A DNA stretch of 64,000 nt from Bacillus timonensis (GCA_020171895.1 JAIVAN010000009.1:62001-126000); one strand, 5' to 3'; shown: positions 9,294 to 19,083, counted from the first letter of the stretch. Numbers and translations: made by a program. The notes: a model not told the origin generated them from the sequence alone.

Positions 9294-9830
9294 GTGAATA
9301 CGGCTGAGCTAGCTAGTAGAATAGGAATTTCTCCAAGAACGGTACGCAAGTGGATTAAAAGATTTGATATTCCTTGTGAAAAAAATGAACATGGGCATTA
9401 TATTTTCTCTGAGGACGATGCCAAAACATTTAAAAATATTCAAAAGAATGCACATTTTAATGATGGGCAACGAAATGAAGAAAACAAAGGTAAACGGAAG
9501 GGAATTATGAGCACAATGACAACTCAACGTACAGAAATGGATAAAACATTACAAAAACAAGTAGAAGATCTTATCTTCAGAATGGAAACAAATGAAAGAA
9601 AAATTGATCAAAAAGCAAACGAAGTGGTTGAATACCAACTTCTCCAGCATCGAAATGAGATTGATGAACTCATGAATAGAATATGCGCACTAGAAGAAAC
9701 AGTCAAACGTTTGAATACAGATAAAATAGAACGTGAGATCAAACAAACTCCTCCTCTTGTTTTGGATACGGTAAACGGATCGAAAAAAACAAGGAGAAAA
9801 GGAGTTATGCGTTCAATTTTTGGACTTTAG
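9294..9830 (+). CDS. racA: Chromosome-anchoring protein RacA-like (MerR-type HTH plus coiled coil)
   Basis: The N-terminal helix-turn-helix of MerR type (residues 1-50, SRIGISPRTVRKWIKRF) is followed by a basic linker, a coiled-coil stretch (about 90-155) and a short basic C terminus ending RRKGVMRSIFGL. This layout and the 178-residue length match RacA. RacA binds origin-proximal DNA and tethers it to DivIVA at the cell pole during sporulation. Start is GTG with AAAGGAGAG eight bases upstream. It lies beside prfA and the 52-bp hairpin array. A generic MerR-coiled-coil protein is the alternative. Confidence 0.82.
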   Translation: MNTAELASRIGISPRTVRKWIKRFDIPCEKNEHGHYIFSEDDAKTFKNIQKNAHFNDGQRNEENKGKRKGIMSTMTTQRTEMDKTLQKQVEDLIFRMETNERKIDQKANEVVEYQLLQHRNEIDELMNRICALEETVKRLNTDKIEREIKQTPPLVLDTVNGSKKTRRKGVMRSIFGL

Positions 9831-9844
9831 AATATATTTTGCAT

Positions 9845-9872
9845 TAAGTGGAGGGTTAACTCCACTTTTTTA
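9845..9872 (+). terminator. Intrinsic terminator of racA
   Basis: The stem AAGTGGAG (9846-9853) pairs with CTCCACTT (9860-9867) and is followed by a T run. It lies 16 bp after the racA stop codon and before the repeat array, so racA transcription probably stops ahead of the array. Confidence 0.85.
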
Positions 9873-9930
9873 TTTGCTGTGAAATGAGGATTAGTCCGTT
9901 AACTACATTTTTTGTGTCAATTACAAGTTC

Positions 9931-10432
9931 TCTTGACTTTATTATGTGGATGAAGGCTACTTTGACTGCACCACTCCGGATCGGGCTATTCTTTCGGGGA
10001 TGAAGGACTTTTTTATCTTGCACCACTTCAAAATAGGACTTCATCTTGCCCAAGAAAGACATTTTTCTCTTCCTCCACCGCCAAACGGGACTTCATCTTC
10101 CTCATGAAAGACTTTTTCCTCTTCCACCACACTCAAACGGGACTTCATCTTGCTCATGAAAGACTTTTTCCTCTTCCACCACCGCCAAGCGGGACTTCAT
10201 CTTGCTCATGAAAGACTTTTTCCTCTTCCACCACCGACAAACGGGACTTCATCTTGCTCATGAAGGACTTTTTCCTCTTCCACCACCGACAAACGGGACT
10301 TCATCTTCCTCATGAAGGACTTTTTCCTCTTCCACCACCGACAAACGGGACTTCATCTTCCTCATGAAGGACTTTTTCCTCTCGCACCTTCGCCAAATAG
10401 GACTTCATCGATAAGATGAAGTCCTATTTTTT
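9931..10432 (+). repeat. Tandem array of 52-bp hairpin units (array 1)
   Basis: Unit starts (GGGACTTCAT or variants) fall at 9983, 10035, 10087, 10139, 10191, 10243, 10295, 10347 and 10399, exactly 52 bp apart; a degenerate unit lies near 9933. Each unit has a CTTCAT...ATGAAG hairpin, a T tract and a pyrimidine-rich spacer (CCTCTTCCACCACCGACAAAC in the central units). Left-hand units are more degenerate. The last unit forms the terminator at 10395-10432. Because 52 is not a multiple of three, the array cannot encode a repeated peptide. Confidence 0.95.
10395..10432 (-). terminator. Strong terminator of the lipoprotein gene, last unit of array 1
   Basis: A perfect 15-bp stem AAATAGGACTTCATC (10395-10409) pairs with GATGAAGTCCTATTT (10415-10429) around GATAA. 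T or A tracts on both sides would let it work in both directions. It is the best-formed unit of the 52-bp array. Confidence 0.85.
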
Positions 10433-10452
10433 TGAACCACAAAGTCCTACAC

Positions 10453-10899
10453 TTAATCTTGTTCAATTTTCACATGAATCTCATAACGAGGCATTGCTTT
10501 GATTAATCTTTTATGAAGTGCTTTTCTTGCTGCTTTTTCTTCTTCCTTGGAAAAGTCCTTATCCGTATGAACGGTCACCCAAACTTCTTGACCATTAACG
10601 ATGACAGCACCAGGCTCATAATTCGTGTACGTTTCAATTACATCTACAATTTTTGCTTGATCATCTCCGATATCCAATCGATCTTCAGTTAAATCGATAA
10701 AGTTAGGGTTTTGGTTTGTGGTGTAGTCTTGGTCATCTAAGTTGTGTTTATAGAAGTCTTTATCATCTTTATTGGTCATTAATTTTGTACCATTTTTATC
10801 TTCTTCCTGTGCGTGGTATTCATCGTTTGGATTCCAGCTACAAGCTGATAATAAAAGAAGCAATATTGCAGTAATGAAGTATAGACGACTTTTTTTCAT
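10453..10899 (-). CDS. YhcN/YlaJ-type sporulation lipoprotein (probable)
   Basis: A lipoprotein signal peptide (MKKSRLYFITAILLLLLSAC, lipobox LSAC with the lipidated cysteine at residue 20) is followed by an acidic low-complexity stretch. The C-terminal domain (about residues 80-148) contains AKIVDVIETYTNYEPGAVIV and ends in a KxxxRxxxAMP...IHVKIEQ pattern resembling the YhcN/YlaJ family of spore-associated lipoproteins. I chose the ATG at 10899 because GGAGG lies eight bases upstream; an in-frame GTG falls inside that SD. Function is unknown; the family assignment is by pattern only. Confidence 0.75.
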   Translation of the reverse strand: MKKSRLYFITAILLLLLSACSWNPNDEYHAQEEDKNGTKLMTNKDDKDFYKHNLDDQDYTTNQNPNFIDLTEDRLDIGDDQAKIVDVIETYTNYEPGAVIVNGQEVWVTVHTDKDFSKEEEKAARKALHKRLIKAMPRYEIHVKIEQD

Positions 10900-10987
10900 A
10901 AAAAACACCTCCTGCCCATAGATTCCCCTGTAAAAGGTGAAATATTAGTTGGAGATTTTAACCATTCTTTTTATTTTGAACATAAGA

Positions 10988-11014
10988 AAAACACACCTCA
11001 ATAGAAGTGTGTTA
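10988..11014 (-). terminator. Intrinsic terminator of tdk
   Basis: The stem AACACAC (10990-10996) pairs with GTGTGTT (11007-11013) around a ten-base loop, followed on the minus strand by TTTTTCTT. The stem overlaps the tdk stop codon. Confidence 0.75.
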
Positions 11015-11635
11015 ATAATTTGTTATGTTGTTGCTCTCTACACTTTGTTTATAGGTAGATTTGTTTGGGACTTGATGATGATGACGACAGCGAGGCTCAT
11101 ATGATTCAGACGCACCTACAAGAATAATCGGATCATGGTATGATGCAGGTTGTCCGTTAATTAATCGTTGTGTTCTACTAGAAGGAGACCCACAAACTGT
11201 GCATACAGCCTGCAGCTTTGTCACTGACTCTGCAATCGCCATAATAGTAGGAACTTGCCCAAATGGCTCTGCACGAAAATCTTGATCGAGTCCAGCAACA
11301 ATTACGCGGTGCCCTTGATTCGCTAACGTTTGAATGACTTCCACAATTCCATCGTCAAAAAACTGTACTTCGTCTATTGCTACAACATCTGTTTCTGCTG
11401 ATACTTGTTGTAATATATCTGACGAATGTTTGACAGGCATAGCAATTACAGATGATCCATTATGAGATACAACCGCTTCTTCACTATAACGATTATCAAT
11501 CGCAGGCTTAAATACTTTAATCATCTGCTTAGCAAATTGAGCACGACGAACTCGACGGATGAGTTCTTCTGATTTCCCTGAAAACATACTTCCACAAATT
11601 AATTCAACCCAGCCACTTTGCTTCATAATATACAT
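11012..11635 (-). CDS. tdk: Thymidine kinase
   Basis: Type II thymidine kinase of the salvage pathway, which phosphorylates thymidine to dTMP with ATP. The P-loop [11 protein letters not shown] is near residue 15, DEVQFFD holds the Mg-binding aspartate, and the structural-zinc cysteines occur in the CTVCGSP pair and near YEPRCRHHH. The 207 residues include a short C-terminal tail beyond the usual end. The start MYIMKQSGW is supported by GGGAGG seven bases upstream and matches B. subtilis. Confidence 0.96.
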   Translation of the reverse strand: MYIMKQSGWVELICGSMFSGKSEELIRRVRRAQFAKQMIKVFKPAIDNRYSEEAVVSHNGSSVIAMPVKHSSDILQQVSAETDVVAIDEVQFFDDGIVEVIQTLANQGHRVIVAGLDQDFRAEPFGQVPTIMAIAESVTKLQAVCTVCGSPSSRTQRLINGQPASYHDPIILVGASESYEPRCRHHHQVPNKSTYKQSVESNNITNY

Positions 11636-11768
11636 GAAACGGCCTCCCTCTCCTCGTTATTCTATTCGAGTCAATTGATTGACCGCATAATAATTTTCAT
11701 AAGTAAGAAATTTTATAAGATTATATAAGTACTAAGTATTGTGATTAAAATGCCCGATAATCAGTAAA

Positions 11769-11806
11769 AAAAACAGGCAAGAAGGAAAAAACTTGCCTGT
11801 TTTTTG
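11769..11806 (-). terminator. Intrinsic terminator between rpmE and tdk
   Basis: The perfect 12-bp stem AAAACAGGCAAG (11770-11781) pairs with CTTGCCTGTTTT (11792-11803). T tracts occur in both directions. It would end rpmE transcripts before tdk. Confidence 0.9.
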
Positions 11807-11854
11807 ATGATCAGACAGTAACTAAAACTATACATTCTGACCTATTAACGGAAA

Positions 11855-11887
11855 CAATGGCATTCGCAACAAATGCTGAATGCCATG
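11855..11887. other. Extra hairpin directly downstream of rpmE
   Basis: AATGGCATTC pairs with GAATGCCAT around a loop of about twelve bases. It starts some 20 bp after the rpmE stop codon and has no T tract, so it is a separate structure from the terminator at 11769-11806. It could protect the 3' end or bind a regulator; this is inference. Confidence 0.55.
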
Positions 11888-11906
11888 GTTCTTAAGAAAA
11901 CCGATC

Positions 11907-12107
11907 TTATTTAAGACCGTATTTTTTATTGAATTTATCTACACGTCCACCCGCATCAGCGAATTTTTGACGGCCTGTATAGAATGGATGGCACTCTGAG
12001 CATACCTCGATGCGCACCTCTTCTTTTACAGATCCACTTTCAAACTCGTTTCCACAAGCACATGTCACCATAACTTTTTTGTAGTTTGGATGAATTCCAG
12101 CTTTCAT
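11907..12107 (-). CDS. rpmE: 50S ribosomal protein L31, zinc-binding (C+) form
   Basis: Ribosomal protein of 66 residues with the zinc-ligand pattern CACGNEFES...[10 protein letters not shown], marking it as the zinc-containing paralogue that is normally replaced by YtiA when zinc is scarce. The start is the ATG at 12107 ([11 protein letters not shown]), as in B. subtilis. An ATG three codons upstream is too close to GGAG to be used. Confidence 0.97.
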   Translation of the reverse strand: MKAGIHPNYKKVMVTCACGNEFESGSVKEEVRIEVCSECHPFYTGRQKFADAGGRVDKFNKKYGLK

Positions 12108-12256
12108 TCTTCTCATCTCCTTCCGCCCTGAATCATTCGAAACAGAGTTATCATCTAGGAGTTAGGACATGTCCTTTTCCTAGATTCACACATGATGAAA
12201 TTATAACAAGACCTATTCACTTTTGCAACTGAATCCTTGTAATCGGATTCGTTAAT

Positions 12257-12282
12257 AAAAGGAAAAACACTTCCTTTTTTTT
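12257..12282 (-). terminator. Possible terminator of rho
   Basis: AAAAGGAA and TTCCTTTT can pair around AACAC just after the rho stop codon. On the minus strand the following bases are only moderately T-rich, so this is a weak call. Confidence 0.45.
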
Positions 12283-12284
12283 CC

Positions 12285-13586
12285 TTATACTCTTCTCGTA
12301 CTAGTTGTAGTTGAAGATGTTGTTACCGTAGTAGGCTTTTTATCTTTTTGAAGCATTTCAAAAAATTCAACATTTGTTTTTGAAGTCTTCAATTTCCTAA
12401 TGAATTTCTCACCAAAATCAGGAGTATCTGACATCGTTTTACGGATTGTCCATAATTTATCAAGATGAGATTTAGGAATAAGTAATTCTTCTTTTCGTGT
12501 TCCTGATCGTCTAATGTCAATCGCTGGGAAGATACGCTTTTCAGCAAGTGAACGGTCAAGGTGAAGCTCTAGGTTACCTGTACCTTTAAACTCTTCATAA
12601 ATGACATCGTCCATACGTGATCCTGTATCTACTAGTGCTGTAGCTAAAATAGTTAAGCTACCACCTTCTTCAATATTACGTGCAGCACCAAAGAATCTTT
12701 TTGGTCGATGGAAGGCTGCAGGATCTATACCACCAGATAATGTTCGTCCACTTGGTGGGATAACGAGGTTGTAAGCACGAGCAAGACGTGTAATACTATC
12801 CATTAAAATAATGACGTCTTTTTTATGCTCAACTAATCTCATTGCTCTTTCTAGAACTAGCTCAGCAACTTTAATATGATTCTCTGGTACCTCATCAAAT
12901 GTAGAACTAACAACGTCACCCGCAACAGAACGTTCAATATCAGTTACTTCCTCAGGACGCTCATCAATTAGTAAAACAATCAATTCAGCTTCTGGGTTAT
13001 TTGTTGTGATACTATTTGCAATCTCTTTAAGCAGCATCGTCTTACCCGCTTTTGGAGGAGCAACAATCAGACCACGCTGACCAAATCCAACAGGAGCAAT
13101 TAAATCCATTATTCTAGTAGATAATTGATGTGGTTCCGTTTCTAACACAATTTGGCGGTCAGGATATAACGGGGTTAATCCAGGGAAGTGAACTCTTTCT
13201 TTTGCAGACTCCGGATCATCTCCATTTACAGCCTCTACATGAAGTAATCCATAATAACGTTCATTCTCTTTTGGCGGTCTAACTTTTCCGGATACTTTGT
13301 CACCGTTTCTCAAATCAAAACGTCTTATTTGAGATGCGGAAATATAGATATCTTCTGAGCTTGGGGAATAGTTAATTGGTCGTAAAAATCCGAAACCTTC
13401 TGATTGAATAATTTCTAGTACACCTTCCATAAACAGTAAACCATCTTGCTCAGCACGAGCTTTTAAAATAGCGAATATTAGTTCTTTTTTAGTTAGTTTA
13501 CTGTAGTAGGAAATCTTGTATTCTTTCGCAAGCTCGTACAACTCTTTTAGCTTCATATTCTCTAGACTTGATATTGTTATACTCAT
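12285..13586 (-). CDS. rho: Transcription termination factor Rho
   Basis: Hexameric RNA-dependent ATPase that terminates untranslated transcripts. The 433-residue protein has an N-terminal Rho_N helical domain (about 5-45), an RNA-binding cold-shock-like domain (about 50-125; EGFGFLRP), and the ATPase core with Walker [13 protein letters not shown] (about 176-186) and Walker B region [16 protein letters not shown]. The Q-loop/R-loop segment RTLSGGIDP is present. It is flanked by rpmE and glpX in the conserved order. Confidence 0.97.
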   Translation of the reverse strand: MSITISSLENMKLKELYELAKEYKISYYSKLTKKELIFAILKARAEQDGLLFMEGVLEIIQSEGFGFLRPINYSPSSEDIYISASQIRRFDLRNGDKVSGKVRPPKENERYYGLLHVEAVNGDDPESAKERVHFPGLTPLYPDRQIVLETEPHQLSTRIMDLIAPVGFGQRGLIVAPPKAGKTMLLKEIANSITTNNPEAELIVLLIDERPEEVTDIERSVAGDVVSSTFDEVPENHIKVAELVLERAMRLVEHKKDVIILMDSITRLARAYNLVIPPSGRTLSGGIDPAAFHRPKRFFGAARNIEEGGSLTILATALVDTGSRMDDVIYEEFKGTGNLELHLDRSLAEKRIFPAIDIRRSGTRKEELLIPKSHLDKLWTIRKTMSDTPDFGEKFIRKLKTSKTNVEFFEMLQKDKKPTTVTTSSTTTSTRRV

Positions 13587-13945
13587 TGGTACACCACTCT
13601 TTTTTGTTTTTCTCTATCAATTTGTTTTAGCCGTGGTAAGCAGGAATGTGAGTTATTAAAATCAAACAAACACTAACCACACCTTATTTCTCTCTCTTTC
13701 CCCCATATTTCACTTACACTTACATATTCAATTCGAAGTTTCGAAATGGTTGGATATGGGATGGAATAAATCTTTTGAAGTGTTTTGAAGGGAATCTATG
13801 AAGTTAGATATAATGTAGGCACAATCTATTTTACCCTTATTTCCTCTTTTTAATCAATAACTAAAAAGTACTATATACTTTGAGAATGAGGTATTGGTAG
13901 TAAAATTAAAGCGAGTGTGAATTCCACTCGCTTTCACTATATCTT
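13587..13945. other. glpX-rho intergenic region, no gene found
   Basis: About 360 bp of AT-rich sequence that should hold the rho promoter and the glpX terminator. No open frame with an SD, no tRNA and no repeat family member was recognised. Confidence 0.6.
13908..13938 (-). terminator. Probable terminator of glpX
   Basis: AAAGCGAGTG and CCACTCGCTTT form a 10-bp stem shortly after the glpX stop codon. The minus-strand tail (TTTAATTTTA) is T-rich but interrupted. Confidence 0.75.
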
Positions 13946-14908
13946 TTATTTTATGACTAAGTTTGGTTTTTTCTTTAAGCTATGTCTTCCATCAATAAAT
14001 CGAACTGTTCCAGATTTAGCTCTCATAACAACAGAGTGAGTGGTTCCAATTGACCCTTTAAATTGAACACCACGAAGGAGTTCACCATCCGTTACTCCTG
14101 TTGCAGCAAAGATAGCATCATCACCTGTAACTAGATCTTCCATTAAGAGAACGCGATTTACGTCTAGTCCCATTTTTATACAGCGTTCTAATTCTTGATC
14201 GTTTTGTGGTAAAAGTTTACCTTGGATTTCTCCTCCGAGACATTTCAAGGCTACCGCAGCAATTACTCCCTCAGGAGCACCACCTGAACCAAACAGAATA
14301 TCTACTCCAGTGTGATCAAAAGCCGTATTAATGGCACCCGCTACATCACCATCATTAATGAGTTTAATCCTTGCTCCAGCTTCTCTGATTTGTTGAATAA
14401 TATGCTCATGTCTAGGACGATTTAAGATGGTTGCAACAACATCTTCAATATCCTTATTCTTGGCTTTTGCAACCGCTTTTAAATTATCAATGATTGGAGC
14501 ATTAATATCCACTAACCCAACTGCTTCTGGACCAACCGCAATTTTGTCCATATACATATCAGGTGCATGCAATAAATTCCCATGGTCAGCAATTGCTAAC
14601 ACTGCTAGCGCATTCCAACCACCTGAAGCTAAAATATTTGTACCTTCAAGTGGATCAACTGCCACGTCAACTCTAGGACCATAGCCTGTCCCTAGTTTTT
14701 CACCAATATAAAGCATTGGCGCTTCATCCATTTCCCCTTCACCAATTACGACAGTCCCTTTCATTGGTACTGTATCAAACACGTCTCTCATAGCAGAAGT
14801 TGCTGCATCATCCGCTTCGTCTTTTTTACCTCTCCCCATCCAACGAGCTGATGCTAATGCTGCACCTTCCGTAACACGAACTAGTTCCATCGATAAACTT
14901 CTTTCCAT
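13946..14908 (-). CDS. glpX: Class II fructose-1,6-bisphosphatase
   Basis: Gluconeogenic enzyme of the GlpX family that converts fructose-1,6-bisphosphate to fructose-6-phosphate. Metal and phosphate motifs are intact: [12 protein letters not shown] (about 57-68), DPLEGTN (about 86-92) and the substrate-binding GSGGAPEG loop. Length is 320 residues. It sits with murZ, tal and fbaA, so three of its neighbours handle central sugar phosphates or PEP. Confidence 0.96.
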   Translation of the reverse strand: MERSLSMELVRVTEGAALASARWMGRGKKDEADDAATSAMRDVFDTVPMKGTVVIGEGEMDEAPMLYIGEKLGTGYGPRVDVAVDPLEGTNILASGGWNALAVLAIADHGNLLHAPDMYMDKIAVGPEAVGLVDINAPIIDNLKAVAKAKNKDIEDVVATILNRPRHEHIIQQIREAGARIKLINDGDVAGAINTAFDHTGVDILFGSGGAPEGVIAAVALKCLGGEIQGKLLPQNDQELERCIKMGLDVNRVLLMEDLVTGDDAIFAATGVTDGELLRGVQFKGSIGTTHSVVMRAKSGTVRFIDGRHSLKKKPNLVIK

Positions 14909-14952
14909 GTCCTTCTCCCCCCAGATACCATGTTGACACTTCTAGTCTACTT

Positions 14953-14982
14953 CAAAACTCCCACTATTGTAAGTGGGAGTAA
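14953..14982 (-). terminator. Intrinsic terminator of murZ
   Basis: A perfect 9-bp stem ACTCCCACT (14957-14965) pairs with AGTGGGAGT (14972-14980) around a six-base loop, followed by TTTT on the minus strand. Confidence 0.85.
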
Positions 14983-15009
14983 AGAAGATTTCTCTTTGTC
15001 ATATTTATG

Positions 15010-16296
15010 TTATGAATTTTGAAGCTGTTCAATTTCTTCTTGCGTCATCTTTTCACGCCAAATTGTCGCTCCTAAACCCGAAAGCTTTTCTTCTAATAGG
15101 CTATATCCTCGATCAATATGATCAACACCCGTTATTTCAGTAACTCCCTCTGCCATTAAGCCAGCCACAATTAACGCAGCTCCTGCACGTAAATCGCTCG
15201 CTTTCACTTTAGCACCTTGAAGTTGAACTGGGCCGGACACTATCGCAGATCTGCCTTCAACTTTAATTTGTGCGTTCATTCTTCTTAACTCATCAATATG
15301 TTTAAATCTAGCACCATAGATTGTATCTGTTACCATTCCAGTGCCTGTCGCTTTTGTAAGAAGGGAAGTAAATGGTTGCTGCAAATCCGTAGGAAACCCT
15401 GGATAGACTAATGTCTTCACATCAACAGCCTTCAAATTCTTGTTACCCATGACAAGAATCTGGTCATTACGAGTTTCAACTGTGACGCCCATTTCTCTAA
15501 ATTTTGCAATTAGCGATTCTAAATGCAGTGGAATCACATTATCAATTAATACTTGCTCTCCCATCGCTGCTCCGATTACCATGTATGTGCCTGCTTCAAT
15601 TCTGTCTGGAATAATCGTATGGCGGCAACCGTGTAAATAATCTACACCATCGATACGAATCACATCTGTGCCCGCACCCTTAATCCTTGCACCCATACTT
15701 GTCAACAGCGTTGCAACATCAATAATTTCAGGTTCTTTTGCCGCATTTTCAATGATCGTTTGACCTTTAGCCCTTACCGCAGCTAACATAATATTAATTG
15801 TTGCTCCGACACTCACTACATCTAGATAAATTCTAGCACCTCTTAGCTCTTCTGCACGTAAGTATATTGCACCTTGTTCATTGGTAATTTTCGCCCCTAG
15901 TGCTTCGAAGCCTTTTATGTGTTGATCGATTGGTCTAGGGCCTAGATGACAGCCACCAGGTAAACCAATTACAGCTTTTTTAAATCTTCCTAACATAGCA
16001 CCCATGAGATAATATGATGCACGTAACTTTTTCACTTTTCCATTTGGTAGTGGCATAGATACAATATTAGATGGATCGATGTTAATTTCTTCATTATCTA
16101 GATTTACCTTTCCTCCAATTTCCTCAATCAAATCACTTAAAATTTGAACATCAGAAATATTAGGTAAACCATCAATCGTTACTGGAGATTCTGCTAGTAT
16201 AGTTGCTGGAATAAGAGCTACCGCACTATTTTTTGCACCACTAATTCTAACTGTTCCCTTTAAAGGATAACCACCTGCAATTTTTAGCTTTTCCAT
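15010..16296 (-). CDS. murZ: UDP-N-acetylglucosamine 1-carboxyvinyltransferase (second MurA, MurZ/MurAB)
   Basis: Catalyses enolpyruvyl transfer from PEP to UDP-GlcNAc, the first committed step of peptidoglycan synthesis and the fosfomycin target. The catalytic cysteine C116 is in [19 protein letters not shown]. Length is 428 residues. The GGCHLGPRP wording and the location between tal and glpX identify it as the MurAB (MurZ) paralogue rather than the essential MurAA. Confidence 0.94.
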   Translation of the reverse strand: MEKLKIAGGYPLKGTVRISGAKNSAVALIPATILAESPVTIDGLPNISDVQILSDLIEEIGGKVNLDNEEINIDPSNIVSMPLPNGKVKKLRASYYLMGAMLGRFKKAVIGLPGGCHLGPRPIDQHIKGFEALGAKITNEQGAIYLRAEELRGARIYLDVVSVGATINIMLAAVRAKGQTIIENAAKEPEIIDVATLLTSMGARIKGAGTDVIRIDGVDYLHGCRHTIIPDRIEAGTYMVIGAAMGEQVLIDNVIPLHLESLIAKFREMGVTVETRNDQILVMGNKNLKAVDVKTLVYPGFPTDLQQPFTSLLTKATGTGMVTDTIYGARFKHIDELRRMNAQIKVEGRSAIVSGPVQLQGAKVKASDLRAGAALIVAGLMAEGVTEITGVDHIDRGYSLLEEKLSGLGATIWREKMTQEEIEQLQNS

Positions 16297-16469
16297 TACT
16301 GTCTCCCTTCTAGCGAAGATGACACTTGGCTTAAATCTTCACTTATTAGACGGAATATTTTACCAAATGCGATTCTCGTAGCTGTAGAAATATTACCTAC
16401 TAGTTTACACGAAAAAACGAAAATCATGTGAAAATTTGTCTAAAAAGATCATATCTTCATTCATGACCT

Positions 16470-17114
16470 TTATTGCTTACGATTATTCCAATCTGCTAAA
16501 AATTTTTCAATTCCTTGATCCGTTAATGGATGATTAAATAACTGAAGAATTACTTTGTATGGAATTGTTGCTATATGAGCTCCTCTAAGTGCTGCCTCGG
16601 TAATATGAAGAGGGTGACGGATTGATGCTGCAATTATTTCTGTTTCAATACCATGAACGGCAAAAATATCTGAAATCGTATTGATCAAATCTAACCCATT
16701 ATGTCCAATATCATCTAGTCTACCTAGGAAAGGAGAAACGTATGTTGCCCCAGCTCTAGCAGCTAAAAGTGCTTGATTCGCAGTGAACACTAACGTCACA
16801 TTCGTCGTAATTCCTTTTTCATTAAAAACTTTTACTGCTTTTAAACCGTCTGGAGTCATCGGTACTTTAATTGTAATGTTTGGAGCAATCTTAGCTAACT
16901 CTAAACCTTCTTCAATCATTTTGTCAGCTTCAGTAGCAATTACCTCAGCACTTACTGAACCAGAAACTAATTCTGTTATTTCACGTAGTCTATCGTGGAA
17001 AGATATATCTTCTTTTGCCACAAGGCTTGGGTTAGTTGTAACCCCTGCTAATAACCCTAACGAATGGACCTCACGAATTTCTTCAAGATTAGCTGTATCA
17101 ATAAAAAACTTCAT
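16470..17114 (-). CDS. tal: Small transaldolase / fructose-6-phosphate aldolase-like
   Basis: Single-domain TalC/MipB family protein of 214 residues, syntenic with B. subtilis ywjH. The Schiff-base lysine is K83 in [12 protein letters not shown], and the DTAN N terminus and TTNPSLV loop are intact. The family includes true transaldolases and fructose-6-phosphate aldolases; sequence alone does not decide here, though transaldolase is the usual activity of Bacillus homologues. A dispersed hairpin element separates it from fbaA. Confidence 0.93.
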   Translation of the reverse strand: MKFFIDTANLEEIREVHSLGLLAGVTTNPSLVAKEDISFHDRLREITELVSGSVSAEVIATEADKMIEEGLELAKIAPNITIKVPMTPDGLKAVKVFNEKGITTNVTLVFTANQALLAARAGATYVSPFLGRLDDIGHNGLDLINTISDIFAVHGIETEIIAASIRHPLHITEAALRGAHIATIPYKVILQLFNHPLTDQGIEKFLADWNNRKQ

Positions 17115-17170
17115 ATGTATGTACCCCCAAATAATGTTGAATTTTGCCGAATGATGGCGCTTTCAAAATA

Positions 17171-17312
17171 GAAATGCGGAAGCGCCTTGCTCAGCCCCGA
17201 CAAGCTTAAGACAAGCGCAGCAAAAAGGTTGTTTTTTACCTTTTTGAAGCGATTGGCTTAAGACTCGAGGGGCTAGGCGCTGGAGCTAGACATTAGAAAT
17301 GCGGAAGCGCCT
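17171..17312. repeat. Dispersed GCGGAAGCGCC-type long-hairpin element plus a partial second copy
   Basis: The unit begins GAAATGCGGAAGCGCC and ends GGCGCTGGAGCTAGACA near 17292, with nested inverted repeats: AGCGCC with GGCGCT, CAGCCCC with GGGGCT, two CTTAAG sites, and AAAAGGT with ACCTTTTT at the centre. The whole 120 bp could fold into one long hairpin. GAAATGCGGAAGCGCC recurs at 17296-17311. I recall similar elements in other Bacillaceae genomes. It encodes no protein. Confidence 0.75.
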
Positions 17313-17335
17313 GACAACCTGTAACCAATATATAA

Positions 17336-17404
17336 AAAAACCGTCTCTGCTTAGCTATTGTACCATAGACAAGCTATTAGCACATAGTGCATTAGACGGT
17401 TTCT
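17336..17404 (-). terminator. Probable terminator of fbaA
   Basis: AAACCGTCT (17338-17346) and AGACGGTTT (17394-17402) pair around a long internal segment. The minus-strand product ends in GGTTTTTTT. The loop is unusually long for a terminator, though an inner pairing may shorten it. Confidence 0.7.
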
Positions 17405-17453
17405 CTTAGTCTTACTTATATAGACGAAGCAGTACAGAAAATGTTACAAATGA

Positions 17454-18311
17454 TTAAGCTTTATTTGCAGAACCGAATTCGCGCATTTTTCCTTTAACTG
17501 TTTCTTTAATTGCATCGCGAGCAGGACCTAAATATTTTCGTGGATCATACTCATTTGGCTTCTCAGCTAGTACTTGACGAACTACCTTAGCTGATGCCAT
17601 CTGATTTTCAGTATTCACGTTAATTTTAGCAGTTCCTAAAGAAATTGCTCTTTGGATGTCTTTTGTAGGAATTCCAGTACCACCATGTAATACTAATGGA
17701 ACACCAGTTGTTTTACCTATTTCTTCCATCTCTTCAAATCCTAAGTTTGGCTCACCCTTATATGGACCGTGAACTGAACCTAAAGCTGGTGCTAAGCAGT
17801 CGATACCTGTACGTTTTACAAGTTCTTCACATTCTTTAGGGTCTGCGTAGATAACACCTTCAGCGATAACATCATCTTCTTGTCCACCTACAACACCTAG
17901 TTCAGCCTCAACTGAAACACCATGGAAGTGAGCTAATTCAACTACTTTAGAAGTTGTTGCGATATTTTCTTCAAATGGATGGTGAGAAGCATCAATCATA
18001 ACAGATGTGAATCCAGCATGAATCGCCTCTGCACATTTTTGATAGCTTGATCCATGATCTAAATGAATGGCTACAGGAACTGTTACTTTGTACTCTTCCA
18101 TTAGTGCTTTTACTAAAGCTACAATTGTTTTGAATCCACCCATGTAACGACCTGCACCTTCAGACACACCTAAAATAACAGGTGAGTTCTCCTCTTGTGC
18201 TGCTTGTAAAATCGCTTGTGTAAACTCAAGGTTATTTAAATTGAACTGACCAACTGCGTATCCTTCTGCTTTTGCTTTGTTAAGCATTTCTGTCATTGAA
18301 ACTAAAGGCAT
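17454..18311 (-). CDS. fbaA: Class II fructose-bisphosphate aldolase
   Basis: Zinc-dependent aldolase of glycolysis and gluconeogenesis, cleaving fructose-1,6-bisphosphate to DHAP and glyceraldehyde-3-phosphate. Zinc and substrate motifs are visible: HLDHGSS (about residues 82-88), [19 protein letters not shown] and LHGGTGIP. Length is 285 residues. It has its own terminator and a 287-bp upstream gap that presumably holds its promoter; nothing else is recognised in that gap. Confidence 0.97.
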   Translation of the reverse strand: MPLVSMTEMLNKAKAEGYAVGQFNLNNLEFTQAILQAAQEENSPVILGVSEGAGRYMGGFKTIVALVKALMEEYKVTVPVAIHLDHGSSYQKCAEAIHAGFTSVMIDASHHPFEENIATTSKVVELAHFHGVSVEAELGVVGGQEDDVIAEGVIYADPKECEELVKRTGIDCLAPALGSVHGPYKGEPNLGFEEMEEIGKTTGVPLVLHGGTGIPTKDIQRAISLGTAKINVNTENQMASAKVVRQVLAEKPNEYDPRKYLGPARDAIKETVKGKMREFGSANKA

Positions 18312-18598
18312 CTCAAAAATCCTCCCTTATGTATCCATTTACAACTACTCTTATCGTTCTCACTAAAGTTAGCATGACCTTACCTACTTAAATCTATGTA
18401 TATGTTCTTAATGTCAAACTATCAAATGGAAATTTGGGTAGTTGTTTTTACAGTTCATAGCATACCAACTAACTATTAAAACCGCAATAGCCCTACATCT
18501 TAGTAAGATCTAGGTTATGCGCTTTCATTGTTATAATAGCTCAGTTATTAGGCATATTTGTATTTTTTGCGAATTTTACCTCGTTGATGAAATAAAAC

Positions 18599-18970
18599 TT
18601 ATTTAGAACTCATTGGTATGTGCTTTTTTACCGCATCACGAATCTCATCAATATCAAATGGCTTTGCAAAGTGAGTGATTGCACCAAGATCCTTTGCCTC
18701 TTGAATCATGTCTAACTCACCATATGCAGTCATAATAATGACTTGAATATCCTCATCGATTGCCTTAAGTCTTTTTAATATTTCGATCCCGTCCATACCA
18801 GGTATCTTCATATCTAGCAACACTAGGTCTGGTGAATGCTTTTTTACAATATCAATCGCTTGTACACCATTTGCAGCTTGAAATGTTTGGTATCCTTCTT
18901 TATTAAATACTTCATTCAGTAAAATTCTAATACCGTACTGGTCATCAACAATCAATAATTTCCCTAACAT
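18599..18970 (-). CDS. spo0F: Sporulation initiation phosphotransferase Spo0F
   Basis: Single-domain response regulator of 123 residues that relays phosphate from sensor kinases to Spo0B. The phosphoacceptor is D53 in [13 protein letters not shown], with the acidic pair in IVDDQYGIR, the TAYGELD switch threonine and the HFAKPFD lysine all intact. The wording is very close to B. subtilis Spo0F. The start is the ATG at 18970; an in-frame GTG nine bases upstream is part of the SD sequence GAGGTG. It lies between fbaA and the DUF2529 gene. Confidence 0.96.
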   Translation of the reverse strand: MLGKLLIVDDQYGIRILLNEVFNKEGYQTFQAANGVQAIDIVKKHSPDLVLLDMKIPGMDGIEILKRLKAIDEDIQVIIMTAYGELDMIQEAKDLGAITHFAKPFDIDEIRDAVKKHIPMSSK

Positions 18971-19083
18971 TTTTAGCACCTCTATCTATAAGATTTGGTT
19001 TTTCCTATATGAATAGTCTAAATTGTGATTAACACCTTATTCTATTTTACACGCTAATATCCTTCTTTTTTCAACAAGTTATT

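Noticed and set aside
9856-10062. Minus-strand 68-codon frame inside array 1
   Set aside because: It runs across hairpin repeats with a non-codon period, and has no SD or conserved motif.
9931-10432. 52-bp array as a CRISPR array
   Set aside because: The whole 52-bp unit is repeated, including the part that would be the spacer. There are no unique spacers, no cas genes nearby, and the unit decays gradually at one end.
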